DNA of 64,000 nucleotides from Oceanobacillus halotolerans. GTDB lineage: Bacteria; Bacillota; Bacilli; Bacillales; Amphibacillaceae. Both the position numbers and the translations under genes were made by a program. The notes under the pieces are model-generated. The model saw only the letters and a program-made list of their open reading frames with translations. It did not search any database and had not been told where the DNA came from. How positions within the stretch are numbered: position 1 is the first letter of the stretch; every line of letters begins with the position of its first letter. This document shows positions 1 to 8,684 of the stretch, piece after piece. Where the stretch lies: assembly GCF_010993955.1 (NCBI RefSeq), contig NZ_WIXL01000010.1, forward strand, positions 46,693 through 110,692. Reading direction: 5' to 3'.

Positions 1-2
1 GG

Positions 3-1523
3 CTGTTTGGATTTCTGTTCTTTACGTTAATTGTACCAATCGCGTTTCTTGGGTTATATGGTTCACAAGAAGACCGTGACATAATGGCAAACACGATGGA
101 AAATCCTGCTATGGTTGCCATGGTAGGACCAGCTGATTTAACTAATTATACAATTGGTGTCATGACAGGTCATCAGATGCTACTATTAACAGCAGTAGTG
201 GTAGGACTGATGAATATTCTACTCGTCACTCGGCATACAAGGGGAGATGAGGAAAGTGGACGTATTGAGCTTATTCGCTCCTTACCTGCTGGACGATTGG
301 CGAATTTAACAGCAACTGTTTCCGTATATAGTGGTATTAATCTAGTTCTGGCGTTGTTAATTGGGGTTGGGTTGTATTTATTAAATATTGAAAGTATGGA
401 CCTTGAGGGTTCTCTACTATATGGTGCAGCACTGGGAGGGACAGGGATTTTTTTTACAGGTGTTACAGCACTGTTTGCGCAATTATCGGAGAGTTCTCGT
501 GGAACAATTGGATTTTCCATTGGTGTATTATTAATAGCTTACCTGGTTCGTGGTGTAACAGATGTGAGTATTGAAGCATTAAGTTGGATTTCCCCACTTG
601 GATGGGTAACAAAGACAGAGGTATATGGGGCAAATAATTGGATTCCGATTGTACTACTATTAATTGGATCTATAATTCTATTTGCGATTGCAAACTATTT
701 AAATGCTATTCGTGACTTAGAGGCCGGATTTTTCTCGGCAAAGTCAGGTAAAAGATATGCCTCACGTTTTTTACAAACACCACTTGGCCTTGCATTAAGA
801 TTACAGCGTACAGGGATAATTGCTTGGGCGATAGGGTTATTTGTTATTGGTGTTTCATATGGCTCCGTGTTGGGAGATTTAGACTCCTTTTTTGAAGGAA
901 ATGAAATGATGATGCAAATGTTAGATGCTTCTGGTGGTCATTCCTTTACAGAGCAGTTTATTCCAATGTTAATGGTCGTTATGGCAATTTTGGCAACCAT
1001 TCCACCAGTAATGGCGATGAATAAATTATATGGTGAAGAGAAAAAAGGCCGTATCGAGCATTTTTTAGCTAGGTCTGTTTCACGCACAAAATTAATGGCT
1101 AGCTTTCTAATCATTGCGGTTATTAACGGGTTTGTGATGGTATCCTTAGCAGGAATAGGCTTATGGGTGGCTAGTGCAGCAGTAATGGAAGATCCATTTA
1201 CATTCGGTACATTATTTGTTGCGGCCATTGTATATTATCCAGCTATTCTCATAATGATTAGTGTATCGCTAGTCTTAATTGGATTAAAACCAAATTTTAG
1301 TAGTATTGTTTGGTTTTATCTATTTTACTCTTTTATGGTTCTATATTTTGGAGGATTATTTGACATGCCAACATGGCTTGAAAAAATATCCCCGTTTGGT
1401 TATATTCCTGGGCTTCCTATTGATAATATGGAAATAACACCAATAATTATATTAACAGGATTAGCTTTTATCATGATGCTTATAGGCTTTATCGGCTACC
1501 GAAAACGTGATATAGAAGTATAA
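3..1523 (+). CDS. ABC-2 exporter permease, 5' end outside window
   Basis: This is the integral membrane subunit of an ABC exporter, of the large ABC-2 permease type often annotated as a polyketide-antibiotic or tetronasin exporter. The reading frame is open from base 3, and the methionine at 84 follows a hydrophobic stretch (LFGFLFFTLIVPIAFLGLYG) in the same frame, so the true start lies upstream of the window. About twelve hydrophobic segments form two similar halves. Each half has a charged loop of the type GDEESGRIELIRSLPAGR or GEEKKGRIEHFLARSVSR, as in permeases that couple to an ATPase. The ATPase gene is presumably just upstream. The substrate cannot be told from sequence. Confidence 0.8.
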   Translation: MFGFLFFTLIVPIAFLGLYGSQEDRDIMANTMENPAMVAMVGPADLTNYTIGVMTGHQMLLLTAVVVGLMNILLVTRHTRGDEESGRIELIRSLPAGRLANLTATVSVYSGINLVLALLIGVGLYLLNIESMDLEGSLLYGAALGGTGIFFTGVTALFAQLSESSRGTIGFSIGVLLIAYLVRGVTDVSIEALSWISPLGWVTKTEVYGANNWIPIVLLLIGSIILFAIANYLNAIRDLEAGFFSAKSGKRYASRFLQTPLGLALRLQRTGIIAWAIGLFVIGVSYGSVLGDLDSFFEGNEMMMQMLDASGGHSFTEQFIPMLMVVMAILATIPPVMAMNKLYGEEKKGRIEHFLARSVSRTKLMASFLIIAVINGFVMVSLAGIGLWVASAAVMEDPFTFGTLFVAAIVYYPAILIMISVSLVLIGLKPNFSSIVWFYLFYSFMVLYFGGLFDMPTWLEKISPFGYIPGLPIDNMEITPIIILTGLAFIMMLIGFIGYRKRDIEV

Positions 1524-1557
1524 TACACGATCCTTTAGGCCTACCACTTAACTTCAT

Positions 1558-1922
1558 GAATCGACATTCCGTTATTTGCAAAAAAAAACCCACATTTGGG
1601 AGCTGATTTGTAATCCTCGTTCCGTTATTTGGCCATTTTCCCCTCATAGTTCCATGATTTAATGCGATTAGCGGAACGACGATTACATTTGATTCTAAAA
1701 ACAGCACTTTTCTCGTCAATAGCGGAATGAGGATCCGCCTTCCTTTAACGAATGAATCGTCATTCCGTTATTTACCGAAAAACCCATGTTTGGTGAATAA
1801 TTTGTAATTCACATTCCGTTAATTGGGCTTTTCTGCCTCAAAATAACATGATTTAACGATGGATAGCAAAACGAGGATTCCACTTGACCTTTGAAATAGT
1901 GTTTTTTTATGATTAGCGGAAG
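1558..1922. repeat. Dispersed repeat family E, copy 1
   Basis: The stretch between the exporter gene and the next promoter holds several short units that alternate CATTCCGTTATTTGC-like and ATTAGCGGAACGA-like sequences, the latter being roughly the inverse of the former. The same unit pairs recur at 22838-23028 and 61575-61755. No open reading frame with a ribosome binding site is seen in it. Confidence 0.6.
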
Positions 1923-2117
1923 AGAAGAGCCACTAAGTTTCCTATTGATTGATTATCAGTAAAAATTGTGTTTAATTCTAATAAACTAGGTATAATGTAT
2001 ATCATGTTTCACTATTCATTAACATATGGTAGCTATTGGTTTATTTTTTCTATATTATGAAACATTTAAAATGGTGAAACGTACTTAAGGTATTATGTTA
2101 AATTTAGGGGGATACGT

Positions 2118-2921
2118 ATGAAAAAGTGGATGTTATTGGTATTAACAACATCAATGATGATGCTAGTGGCATGTAATGAAACGAGTGATGCTAGCTTAAA
2201 TGCAGAAGAAATTTATACAGAAGCCTTAGAAGCTTCTGAGGCAATGAATAGTGCTGAAGTAACGATCGATATGAAACAAGAGATTGGTGCTGCTGGTGAG
2301 TCAACTATGATGGAAATGGAGACAAACCTAGAGTCAGAAATGATATTGGAACCATTAGCAATTCACCAAAAGGGAACATTGAAGATGGTCATGGGTGAAG
2401 AAGAGCAAGAAACTGAAATGGAACAATATATGTTAAATGATGAAATGTATATGTATGAAGGGTTTACAGGATCATGGATGAAGATGGACAGTGAAATGGT
2501 GCCACTTGACATGATGGAAGAACAACAACAAGATCCTGCTGAACAGTTAAAAATGATGGAACAGTTTATAGAAGATGTATCAGTTGAGCAGGCAAATGGT
2601 CACATTACCTTAAAATTAGCAGCAGATGGGGAAAAATTTAAGGATTTAGCTGAAGACATGATGTCACAAGACATGATGAGTGAACTAGGGGATTTAGGAA
2701 CGAATGTATTTGAAAATATGAGTATTAATGATTTATATTATGAAATACAATTAGACGAAGAAACATATGAAATGAATTCCGTTGATATGGATATTGACAT
2801 GACAATGTCCATGGGGTCAGAAGAGATGGATTTAGTACAAAGTGTACAATCAACCTACAAGAATATAAATAACATTGATGCGATTGACGTACCAGAAGAA
2901 GTAAAGAATGCAGTAAATTAA
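2118..2921 (+). CDS. Lipoprotein of the DUF6612 / LppX-like type
   Basis: This 267-residue protein has a lipoprotein signal peptide with the lipobox LVAC; the cysteine is about residue 19. It should therefore be anchored to the outer face of the cytoplasmic membrane. The mature part is very acidic and unusually rich in methionine (many EM, MM and DM pairs). Such lipoproteins are thought to form curved beta-sheet pockets for hydrophobic ligands, but no function can be stated here. The start is set by a GGGGG ribosome binding site 5 bases upstream of the ATG. A rho-independent terminator follows directly, so it is probably transcribed alone. Confidence 0.72.
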   Translation: MKKWMLLVLTTSMMMLVACNETSDASLNAEEIYTEALEASEAMNSAEVTIDMKQEIGAAGESTMMEMETNLESEMILEPLAIHQKGTLKMVMGEEEQETEMEQYMLNDEMYMYEGFTGSWMKMDSEMVPLDMMEEQQQDPAEQLKMMEQFIEDVSVEQANGHITLKLAADGEKFKDLAEDMMSQDMMSELGDLGTNVFENMSINDLYYEIQLDEETYEMNSVDMDIDMTMSMGSEEMDLVQSVQSTYKNINNIDAIDVPEEVKNAVN

Positions 2922-2944
2922 GTATTTGGTAAGTGTTGAATGTG

Positions 2945-2983
2945 AGGTATCTGTAGTGTATGTATGCTATAGATACCTTTTTT
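2945..2983 (+). terminator. Terminator after the lipoprotein gene
   Basis: AGGTATCT pairs with AGATACCT across an 18-base loop, followed by a run of T. Confidence 0.8.
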
Positions 2984-3100
2984 CAACATTAGGAAAATGT
3001 TAGCTGGAAAGTGGCTTCGACATGTCCCGTATAAATGAACACATTTGATAAGGACGTTCTAAGATAGAATAATAGCTAACTGAGAAAAAGGATGATTAGC

Positions 3101-3823
3101 ATGAATGAATATGAAGAAAAAGTGTATAAGGAACTTAAATTATGGCGTAAAAAGGTGTTAAAGGACGCTAGCATGTTTCAAAAATTATCGAAGAAAGCAC
3201 AGACAAAAGTAAATGGAATGATTCCAGACAAAGCACATACGATCATTACGGAAGCTATTCGAAATATGGTGAAGATGACCTTAGTTGGTTCTAATCTAAC
3301 GACAAAAAAACAGCAAGCAATGGGAAAAATTCTTTATGATCGAGATGAATTAGCAAAAGAAAAGTTAACAGCTTACCGTAAGACAGCAACAGTGGAGGGA
3401 GCAGGTACAGGGGCGGGAGGTATTTTCCTTGGTCTTGCTGATTTTCCAATGCTATTAACCATTAAAATTAAGTTTCTATTTGAAGTAGCTTCCATTTATG
3501 GGTGTGATACTAACCGTTATGAGGAACGACTATTCATTCTTCATGTTTTTCAGCTTGCATTTTCCCCTGATACAAAACGGAAAGAAACATTTTCGATTAT
3601 CGAAAATTGGGATCACGAGAAAGAACACCTGGTAGAATTAGATTGGCGGGAATTCCAACAAAATTATCGAGATTATATTGATCTGATAAAAATGCTGCAG
3701 TTAGTTCCAGGCTTTGGTGCTATAGTTGGTGCTTATGCGAACCATAATCTTCTTGATACATTAGGGGAAACGGCTATGAATGCATATCGAATGCGTTATT
3801 TTAATAGCATTTTGGATAAGTGA
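3101..3823 (+). CDS. EcsC family protein
   Basis: This 240-residue protein resembles the EcsC family (PF12787). The namesake is part of the B. subtilis ecs locus, which affects secretion, competence and sporulation, but the molecular activity of the family is unknown. The central segment GAGTGAGGIFLGLADFPMLL is the glycine-rich hydrophobic block typical of the family. A second such stretch (LVPGFGAIVGAYANH) lies near the C-terminus. The ATG at 3101 is preferred over the ATG at 3092 because the ribosome binding site AAAAAGG (3085-3091) is 9 bases upstream of it and would overlap the earlier codon. It stands alone, not next to an ecsAB transporter. Confidence 0.8.
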   Translation: MNEYEEKVYKELKLWRKKVLKDASMFQKLSKKAQTKVNGMIPDKAHTIITEAIRNMVKMTLVGSNLTTKKQQAMGKILYDRDELAKEKLTAYRKTATVEGAGTGAGGIFLGLADFPMLLTIKIKFLFEVASIYGCDTNRYEERLFILHVFQLAFSPDTKRKETFSIIENWDHEKEHLVELDWREFQQNYRDYIDLIKMLQLVPGFGAIVGAYANHNLLDTLGETAMNAYRMRYFNSILDK

Positions 3824-3827
3824 GTGA

Positions 3828-3978
3828 TTTATCCCGCATGTAACGGACAGTAAGACCCCCACTTCAAGATTTCTTAGGAGATCAAAGAAAGATAAAGTGG
3901 GGGATCAAACTGCCCGTAAATGTCCGATTCGTTCAACTAACAATCAGTGGGGGAGGAAAGGAAACCCCACTGATTGAA
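3828..3978. repeat. Repeat family A, copy 1 (two-hairpin element)
   Basis: This element of about 150 bp has two hairpins. In the first, CCCCCACTT pairs with AAGTGGGGG, flanked by an outer ACGGACAG/CTGCCCGT stem. In the second, CAATCAGTGGGG pairs perfectly with CCCCACTGATTG. It fills the whole gap between the convergent ecsC-like and DUF3891 genes and may serve as their terminator. Closely similar copies occur at 31519-31658 and, in a diverged subtype, at 53610-53798 and 58417-58617. Confidence 0.75.
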
Positions 3979-3986
3979 ATTTCACT

Positions 3987-4754
3987 TTATGCTGGCACCA
4001 ACGAAACGTTCATTATTTGAGTAGGCGTTTCCTGGTATGTGTTTAGGAACCCTTTCTCTTGAATCTTGTGTTTATGAATTTTCTTTTGTTTGATCGGAAT
4101 TGTAATGGGATGTTGAAAGACAAACTGATCCATTATAATCGTTTGAAGGTCTTTCCATTCTGGTTGCAGTTTTGTTTGTTTCAAGGTGTCAAGAGCAGGG
4201 GGAATGGGAACTCCATTGCGAAAAAAGGAGTGTTCCTTATCTTTTGGGACACCTGGATCATTTAAACATATGTAAAGGGATAAATTATCGCACAATTGCA
4301 AAAATCCATAGTGTGCATCAAACAAGGCTGAATCAAAGTTTGGAACTTTTTTCTTTAATTGAGCTTGTCGCCTTTCTTCATAGCGAATAAATTCATGGAC
4401 TTCACTTGTCTCATCATTGATAAGGAATTGAACATAGTGCCTGCTGCATAAAAGGCCTGCATAAGCATCGTGCCTGGCTACTTGATCGATTCCATACCGA
4501 TAAAAAACAAGCCTTGGTAACAATGGAAAATCCATAAACATGTATGGCATTTGTTTTTTATCATTCCAAAATGGTTGTTCATCAATTGGTTTCCAGCCAT
4601 AGTCATGATTGGTAACCGCGTATAGGACTGATTCTCGATGTGCTATTCCTGGAAAAATATCTTCCCTCCAATTGAAAGCGATATGACCTGCAATCATTCC
4701 GTGGCGATGCTGTTCAATTAGCGTAAATACATCCTCGTTTTCTCTAACAATCAT
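3987..4754 (-). CDS. DUF3891 family protein
   Basis: This 255-residue protein is recognised as DUF3891. Histidine and aspartate motifs near the N-terminus (QHRHGMIAGHIA, then AVTNHDYGW) recall the spacing of metal ligands in HD-type hydrolases, but that is only an inference from motif shape. It has no signal peptide or membrane segment. The start has a GGAGGACC-type ribosome binding site on the reverse strand. It runs divergently from the MscS gene and convergently with ecsC across repeat A1. Confidence 0.72.
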   Translation of the reverse strand: MIVRENEDVFTLIEQHRHGMIAGHIAFNWREDIFPGIAHRESVLYAVTNHDYGWKPIDEQPFWNDKKQMPYMFMDFPLLPRLVFYRYGIDQVARHDAYAGLLCSRHYVQFLINDETSEVHEFIRYEERRQAQLKKKVPNFDSALFDAHYGFLQLCDNLSLYICLNDPGVPKDKEHSFFRNGVPIPPALDTLKQTKLQPEWKDLQTIIMDQFVFQHPITIPIKQKKIHKHKIQEKGFLNTYQETPTQIMNVSLVPA

Positions 4755-4895
4755 AGTAGGTCCTCCTAAAAACGTTTATCCTTTATTCTATTATAATAAG
4801 GTATGGATAGTTCTATGAAGTAATATAAACCAAATAGAAGGTAATTTTCCCGAAAAGTGTTATGCTAGAAATAATATTTATGAGGAGGATGGTAG

Positions 4896-5987
4896 ATGAC
4901 ATGGGAACAGTTCCTTTCATATGATCATTTAATTGTACTTGGAATAGCTATTGGGGTTATTTTATTGTTTTTACTCTTACGAAAGCTATTTACTAAGTAT
5001 ATATTTGCTATGTTAAAAAAACTGGTCAGTAAAGCAAATAATACATTTTTGACTAATATATTAGTTTCTTTTGAAAAGCCAGTACAATGGTTGTTTATCA
5101 TAATTGGTATCTATTTTGCCGTTCGGTATTATCCACATCTAAGCCATACGCATGAGGTGTTTATTCAATTTAGGCGTGTAGCCATAATATTTTTAGTGAG
5201 TTGGGGATTCTTTAACCTTTCCTCTGTATCCTCTTCTATCTTTAAGGAAATTAATAAGAAAACGAATATTCATATTGATGAGATTTTAATACCTTTTTTA
5301 TCACGAACCTTGCAAGTCATCATTGTGGCAATCAGTATAAGCGTCATCTTACAAGAATTTGATTATGAAATTGGAGGCTTTGTTGCAGGAATAGGTTTAG
5401 GAGGTCTAGCGTTTTCTTTAGCGGCTAAAGATGCATTAGCGAATTTATTTGGTGGAATTGTGATCATTACGGAAAAGCCTTTTACAATTGGGGATTGGAT
5501 CGCAACACCTAATGTTGAGGGGGTTGTCGAGGATATTACATTTCGCAGTACAAGAATTCGAACTTTTGCAGATGCCCTGGTAACCGTTCCAAATGCAACA
5601 TTAGCAGATTCATTCATTACAAACTGGAGTAAGATGGGAAAAAGGCAAATTACGTTTACGTTGCGATTGGCCTATGATACACCAGCTTCTAAGATTGAAG
5701 TAGTCGTTCAAGAGATACAGTCTCTTTTAGAAAATCACCCTGAAGTACATCCAGAGACCATTTTTGTGAATTTCGATCAATACAAGGAATATGGTGTCGA
5801 TCTATTCTTATATTTTTTTACAAAAACAACCGACTGGGGAGCATATTTAAAAGTAAGAGAAGATATTAATCTTAAAATACTGCAGATATTGGAAAGAGAA
5901 TCTGTTACCATTGCAATCCCAAGTCAAAAATTATATGTGGACCAGGATCATCATAACGGTGACGTTTCTCTGGGACAGGAGTCATAG
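4896..5987 (+). CDS. MscS-family mechanosensitive channel (YhdY-like)
   Basis: This 363-residue protein is a small-conductance mechanosensitive channel that should release solutes on hypo-osmotic shock. There are three or four N-terminal membrane segments. The pore helix region (GGFVAGIGLGGLAFSLAAKD) has the glycine/alanine pattern of MscS TM3. The MscS signature follows (NLFGGIVIITEKPFTIGDWI), then the beta domain (VEDITFRSTRIRT, VPNATLADSFITNWS). Length and order match B. subtilis YhdY. The start follows a GAGGAGG site. The next gene begins about 25 bases downstream and may be co-transcribed. Confidence 0.9.
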   Translation: MTWEQFLSYDHLIVLGIAIGVILLFLLLRKLFTKYIFAMLKKLVSKANNTFLTNILVSFEKPVQWLFIIIGIYFAVRYYPHLSHTHEVFIQFRRVAIIFLVSWGFFNLSSVSSSIFKEINKKTNIHIDEILIPFLSRTLQVIIVAISISVILQEFDYEIGGFVAGIGLGGLAFSLAAKDALANLFGGIVIITEKPFTIGDWIATPNVEGVVEDITFRSTRIRTFADALVTVPNATLADSFITNWSKMGKRQITFTLRLAYDTPASKIEVVVQEIQSLLENHPEVHPETIFVNFDQYKEYGVDLFLYFFTKTTDWGAYLKVREDINLKILQILERESVTIAIPSQKLYVDQDHHNGDVSLGQES

Positions 5988-6011
5988 ATTTAGATAAAGT
6001 AGGTGAACAAA

Positions 6012-6290
6012 TTGCGTCAAATAGTTCAATTAAATGATTATGAATTGGAAGTAGAAACAGTAGAGGTAAAAGAAAAGGGGGGAAAGCATCTATTAACGAT
6101 GACCTTTCCTGTCACGCATCATGATTATCACGATGTCACGACCTTGTTATATGAAAATGATTTTCATGTGAAGGTACCGGAAGAAGATATCTCCTTTTCG
6201 GCTACGATAGCTGCTTATTCTACATCAATTACGAACTTGTATGAAAAGGATGCAGTTGGCAAATTCTATTTACAATTACTAGAAAAATAA
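6012..6290 (+). CDS. DUF3219 family protein (YkvR-like)
   Basis: This small cytoplasmic protein of about 92 residues matches my recollection of the B. subtilis YkvR (DUF3219) pattern: YHDVTTLLYENDFHVKVPEE, then YSTSITNLYE and a closing FYLQLLEK. The function is unknown. I chose the TTG start at 6012 because AGGTGA lies 5 bases before it. A GTG at 6003 would overlap that ribosome binding site. It lies directly after the MscS gene and ends in a terminator. Confidence 0.75.
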   Translation: MRQIVQLNDYELEVETVEVKEKGGKHLLTMTFPVTHHDYHDVTTLLYENDFHVKVPEEDISFSATIAAYSTSITNLYEKDAVGKFYLQLLEK

Positions 6291-6299
6291 TGAGCATGT

Positions 6300-6335
6300 A
6301 AGGCCAAGTAGCATAATGTTTACTTGGTCTTTTTG
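6300..6335 (+). terminator. Terminator after the DUF3219 gene
   Basis: GGCCAAGTA pairs with TACTTGGTC (one G-T pair), followed by TTTTT. Confidence 0.75.
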
Positions 6336-6380
6336 TTCAAAGGTAAGAAAGTATAAAAAGTTGGCCTCATTACGTCTTAT

Positions 6381-6600
6381 ATAGGAAAGGCCACGTCCAG
6401 CTCCAGCGCCTACCCCCTCGAGGTCATAAGTCAATCCACATTACGCGCAAAAAACGCCACGTCGAGGCTTGGCTTATGTTGGCAGATAAGAAATAAAACG
6501 TTCTTACTGCATAAGTGCAACTAAGGCTTTCGCCATAATAACTTGGCGAAAAGCCTAGTTTTCTAATCGGGGGTGATCAAGGCGCTTCTAGCTTTTGTTC
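6381..6600. repeat. Repeat family C, copy 1
   Basis: This dispersed element of about 200 bp carries the characteristic blocks CGCCTACCCCCTCGAGG, ACGCCACGTCGAGGCTTGGC, ACTGCATAAGTGCAACTAAG, a TTTCGCCATAA...TTGGCGAAAA hairpin, and CTAATCGGGGGTGATCA. Near-complete copies lie at 14140-14296, 47640-47905 and 57757-58040. Fragments lie at 25309-25372, 32042-32130 and 47218-47272. Its right end abuts the catE promoter. Confidence 0.75.
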
Positions 6601-6605
6601 TGTTA

Positions 6606-6634
6606 TTGACAATTTTGATGGAATCTCCTAAACT
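6606..6634 (+). promoter_or_regulatory. Predicted sigma-A promoter of catE
   Basis: A consensus -35 TTGACA (6606-6611) and a -10-like TAAACT (6629-6634) are separated by 17 bases. They lie just past the right end of repeat C1. Confidence 0.5.
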
Positions 6635-6646
6635 TACAATAAGTAA
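6634..6646. promoter_or_regulatory. CatR/YodB-type operator upstream of catE
   Basis: The sequence TTACAATAAGTAA fits TTAC-N5-GTAA, the inverted repeat described for control of B. subtilis catDE by the thiol-based repressors CatR and YodB. It touches the predicted -10 element and starts 56 bases before the start codon. The overlapping AGTAACTTACT extends the symmetry. No CatR or YodB gene lies in the window. Confidence 0.6.
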
Positions 6647-6689
6647 CTTACTATTAAAAAATAATAAACGCAAAGGAAAGGACTGTGTC

Positions 6690-7538
6690 ATGGAGAAAGA
6701 ATTTTTTGAAAAACCGACAGTTTATGTAAAGGATGTCAGTATTAATGTGACAGATATACAAAAATCGGTTGAATTTTATATAGATATAATCGGATTTCAA
6801 CCTTTATATCAAGAAAGCCGAAAAGCAGTATTAACTGCAGATGGAAAAACGCCATTATTAACATTAGAACAGCCAGATCATGTTCAACCAAAAGAACCAC
6901 GAACAACAGGTTTATTCCATTTTGCTATTCTCTTGCCTACACGAAGTGATTTATCGGCCTTTTTAAAACATATCATCCAAAAGGGTGTTCAATTAGGTGC
7001 ATCAGATCATTATGTTAGTGAGGCACTTTATTTAAATGATCCAGATGGAAATGGAATTGAAGTGTACCGGGATCGTCCTTCTTCAGAATGGAACTGGGAA
7101 AATGGCAAGGTTGCAATGGCGACAGAGCCTTTAGACGGGGAAGGGTTGTTAAAAGAGAGTGATAAAGAATGGACAGGACTCCCTTCAGAAACAGTGATGG
7201 GTCATATTCATTTGCATGTTGCTGATTTACAAATAACAGAGAAGTTTTACGTAGATGGCTTAGGCTTCGACATTGTAACAACCTATCCAGGAGCGCTTTT
7301 TGCATCAACTGGTCACTATCATCATCATCTAGGGTTAAACATTTGGAATGGGGAAGGTGCTAAAGCGCCAGCTGAAAATAGTGTTGGGCTAAATTATTTC
7401 ACCCTACAGTTTCCTGACGAAGAGTATAGGAAACATGTTCGAAATCAATTACAGAAAATCGATGCAACCGACAAAGAAGAAGATGGATATTACTTGGTAG
7501 AAGACCCATCAGGAAACTGTATAAAATTAAGTGTGTAA
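6690..7538 (+). CDS. catE: Catechol-2,3-dioxygenase (VOC superfamily)
   Basis: This extradiol ring-cleaving dioxygenase opens catechol to 2-hydroxymuconic semialdehyde and so detoxifies catechols. The 282-residue protein has two vicinal-oxygen-chelate domains. The first holds RTTGLFHFAILLPTRSDLSA and LYLNDPDGNGIEVYRDRPS. The second holds MGHIHLHVADL with a candidate metal histidine, then GHYHHHLGLNIW. These blocks match B. subtilis CatE (YfiE) closely. The frame is open to a GTG at 6573, but that extension is encoded by repeat C1. The ATG at 6690 has AAAGGAAAGG 8 bases upstream and gives the family length. Its operator suggests derepression by quinones. No catD is adjacent. Confidence 0.88.
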   Translation: MEKEFFEKPTVYVKDVSINVTDIQKSVEFYIDIIGFQPLYQESRKAVLTADGKTPLLTLEQPDHVQPKEPRTTGLFHFAILLPTRSDLSAFLKHIIQKGVQLGASDHYVSEALYLNDPDGNGIEVYRDRPSSEWNWENGKVAMATEPLDGEGLLKESDKEWTGLPSETVMGHIHLHVADLQITEKFYVDGLGFDIVTTYPGALFASTGHYHHHLGLNIWNGEGAKAPAENSVGLNYFTLQFPDEEYRKHVRNQLQKIDATDKEEDGYYLVEDPSGNCIKLSV

Positions 7539-7544
7539 AAACAA

Positions 7545-7580
7545 AAGGTGCAGGTTGTGATTCCTGCACCCTTCGTTTTC
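7545..7580 (+). terminator. Terminator after catE
   Basis: GGTGCAGG pairs with CCTGCACC across an 8-base loop, followed by a T-rich tract. Confidence 0.75.
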
Positions 7581-7582
7581 AT

Positions 7583-7683
7583 TAAGAAAGTATCTTTTCT
7601 AAAAGATGTTGCTATCTAGTATGAAATGTCCTTCATATAAGATGGATTATGCGTCTTAGAAAACAACAAAGTATGCAAAAAGG
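7583..7683. repeat. Repeat family F, short end-only form (copy 7)
   Basis: The stretch between catE and the aldo-keto reductase gene resembles only the outer ends of repeat F (TCTAAAAGATGTTGCT, ATATAAGATGGATTATGCG, GAAAACAACAAAGTATGC), without the GC-rich interior found in the long copies at 38705, 51838 and 63403. Confidence 0.5.
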
Positions 7684-7686
7684 TCC

Positions 7687-8620
7687 TTAAGAAAAGATTT
7701 CATCAATTGCTTTTCTATCTTTTTCACTCAGTTGAACATTCAATGTAGCCACATTTTGCTGTATTTGTTCTTCCTTTTTTGCACCTGGTATAACGGTATC
7801 AATCGGTTCTTTTGTTAAATACCATGCTAATATAATCTGTGCCACTTCCGCGTTGTTGGCATTAGCGATTTCCCGAACTTGTTCTACTTTTTGTAAGTTT
7901 TGTTTAAACACTTCCCCTTGTAAATGTGGCATCTTGCTACGAAAATCGTTAAATACCGTACCTTTTGTATACTTGCCAGCCAGTAATCCTGAAGCAAAAG
8001 GGAAAAATGGCACAAAGGATATTTTCTTTTCAGTTGTATATGGGAAATAATCATTCTCCGCATCACGATTTATTAAATTATAGTGTCCCTGATACACATC
8101 AACATATCCATCTTGATTCGCCTCTTTTAGTTGGTCTATTGAAAAATTCGATACACCGATAGCTCGTATTTTCCCTTCATCTTTTAATTCTTTCAAAGCA
8201 CCTACCGCTTCATATTTTGGGGTATATTCCTCAGGTGCATGTATGTAAAACAAATCTATATAATCTGTTTGCAGACGTCTCAGACTATCTTCAACCGTTT
8301 GCTTTAAAAAGCCAGGAGAGTTATCAATGACTGTTTCTGTATTCACAAATTTTTGCGCACCCTTAGTTGCAATGGCCACGTCGTTTCGTTTGTTAAGCTT
8401 TTTTAATGTCTCCCCGATTAATTCTTCTGATCGGCCATAACCATAACTAAATGCTGTGTCGAAATAATCGATACCAGTATTGATGGTGAGCCTCTACTAG
8501 TGCTCTACCTTCATCATCATTCGTATTTGGATATAGATTATGAGCCCCTATGGTGTTTGCGCCAAGTCCAATAGGATTAACATATAAATCTGTATTTCCA
8601 ATTTGTAATTGTTTTGTCAT
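7687..8620 (-). pseudogene. Frameshifted aldo-keto reductase (IolS-like)
   Basis: This is an NADPH-dependent aldo-keto reductase related to B. subtilis IolS. The ATG at 8620, with an AGGAGGG site, opens MTKQLQIGNTDLYVNPIGLG and continues to about 8488. There one extra base shifts the frame. The other frame resumes at once with INTGIDYFDTAFSYGYGRSE and runs to the stop. The catalytic tetrad is present across both frames: Asp and Tyr in FDTAFSYGYG, Lys in AIATKG, His in FYIHAPE. Without the frameshift the protein would be about 310 residues, the family norm. The lesion is not in a homopolymer, but a sequencing error cannot be excluded. Confidence 0.8.
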
Positions 8621-8684
8621 AGCTGACCCTCCTATTAAGTTGTGGTTAGTGGATTTTTTACAAGAATGTCAGATGAGAAGAAAG

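Noticed and set aside
3828..3978. A complete insertion sequence at the A elements
   Set aside because: Copies are only about 150 bp, lack a transposase frame, and show no clear target duplications; they are at most non-autonomous elements.
6573..6689. Upstream extension of catE starting with a GTG in frame
   Set aside because: It is encoded by repeat C1, has no suitable ribosome binding site and is not part of the CatE family length; AAAGGAAAGG points to the ATG at 6690.
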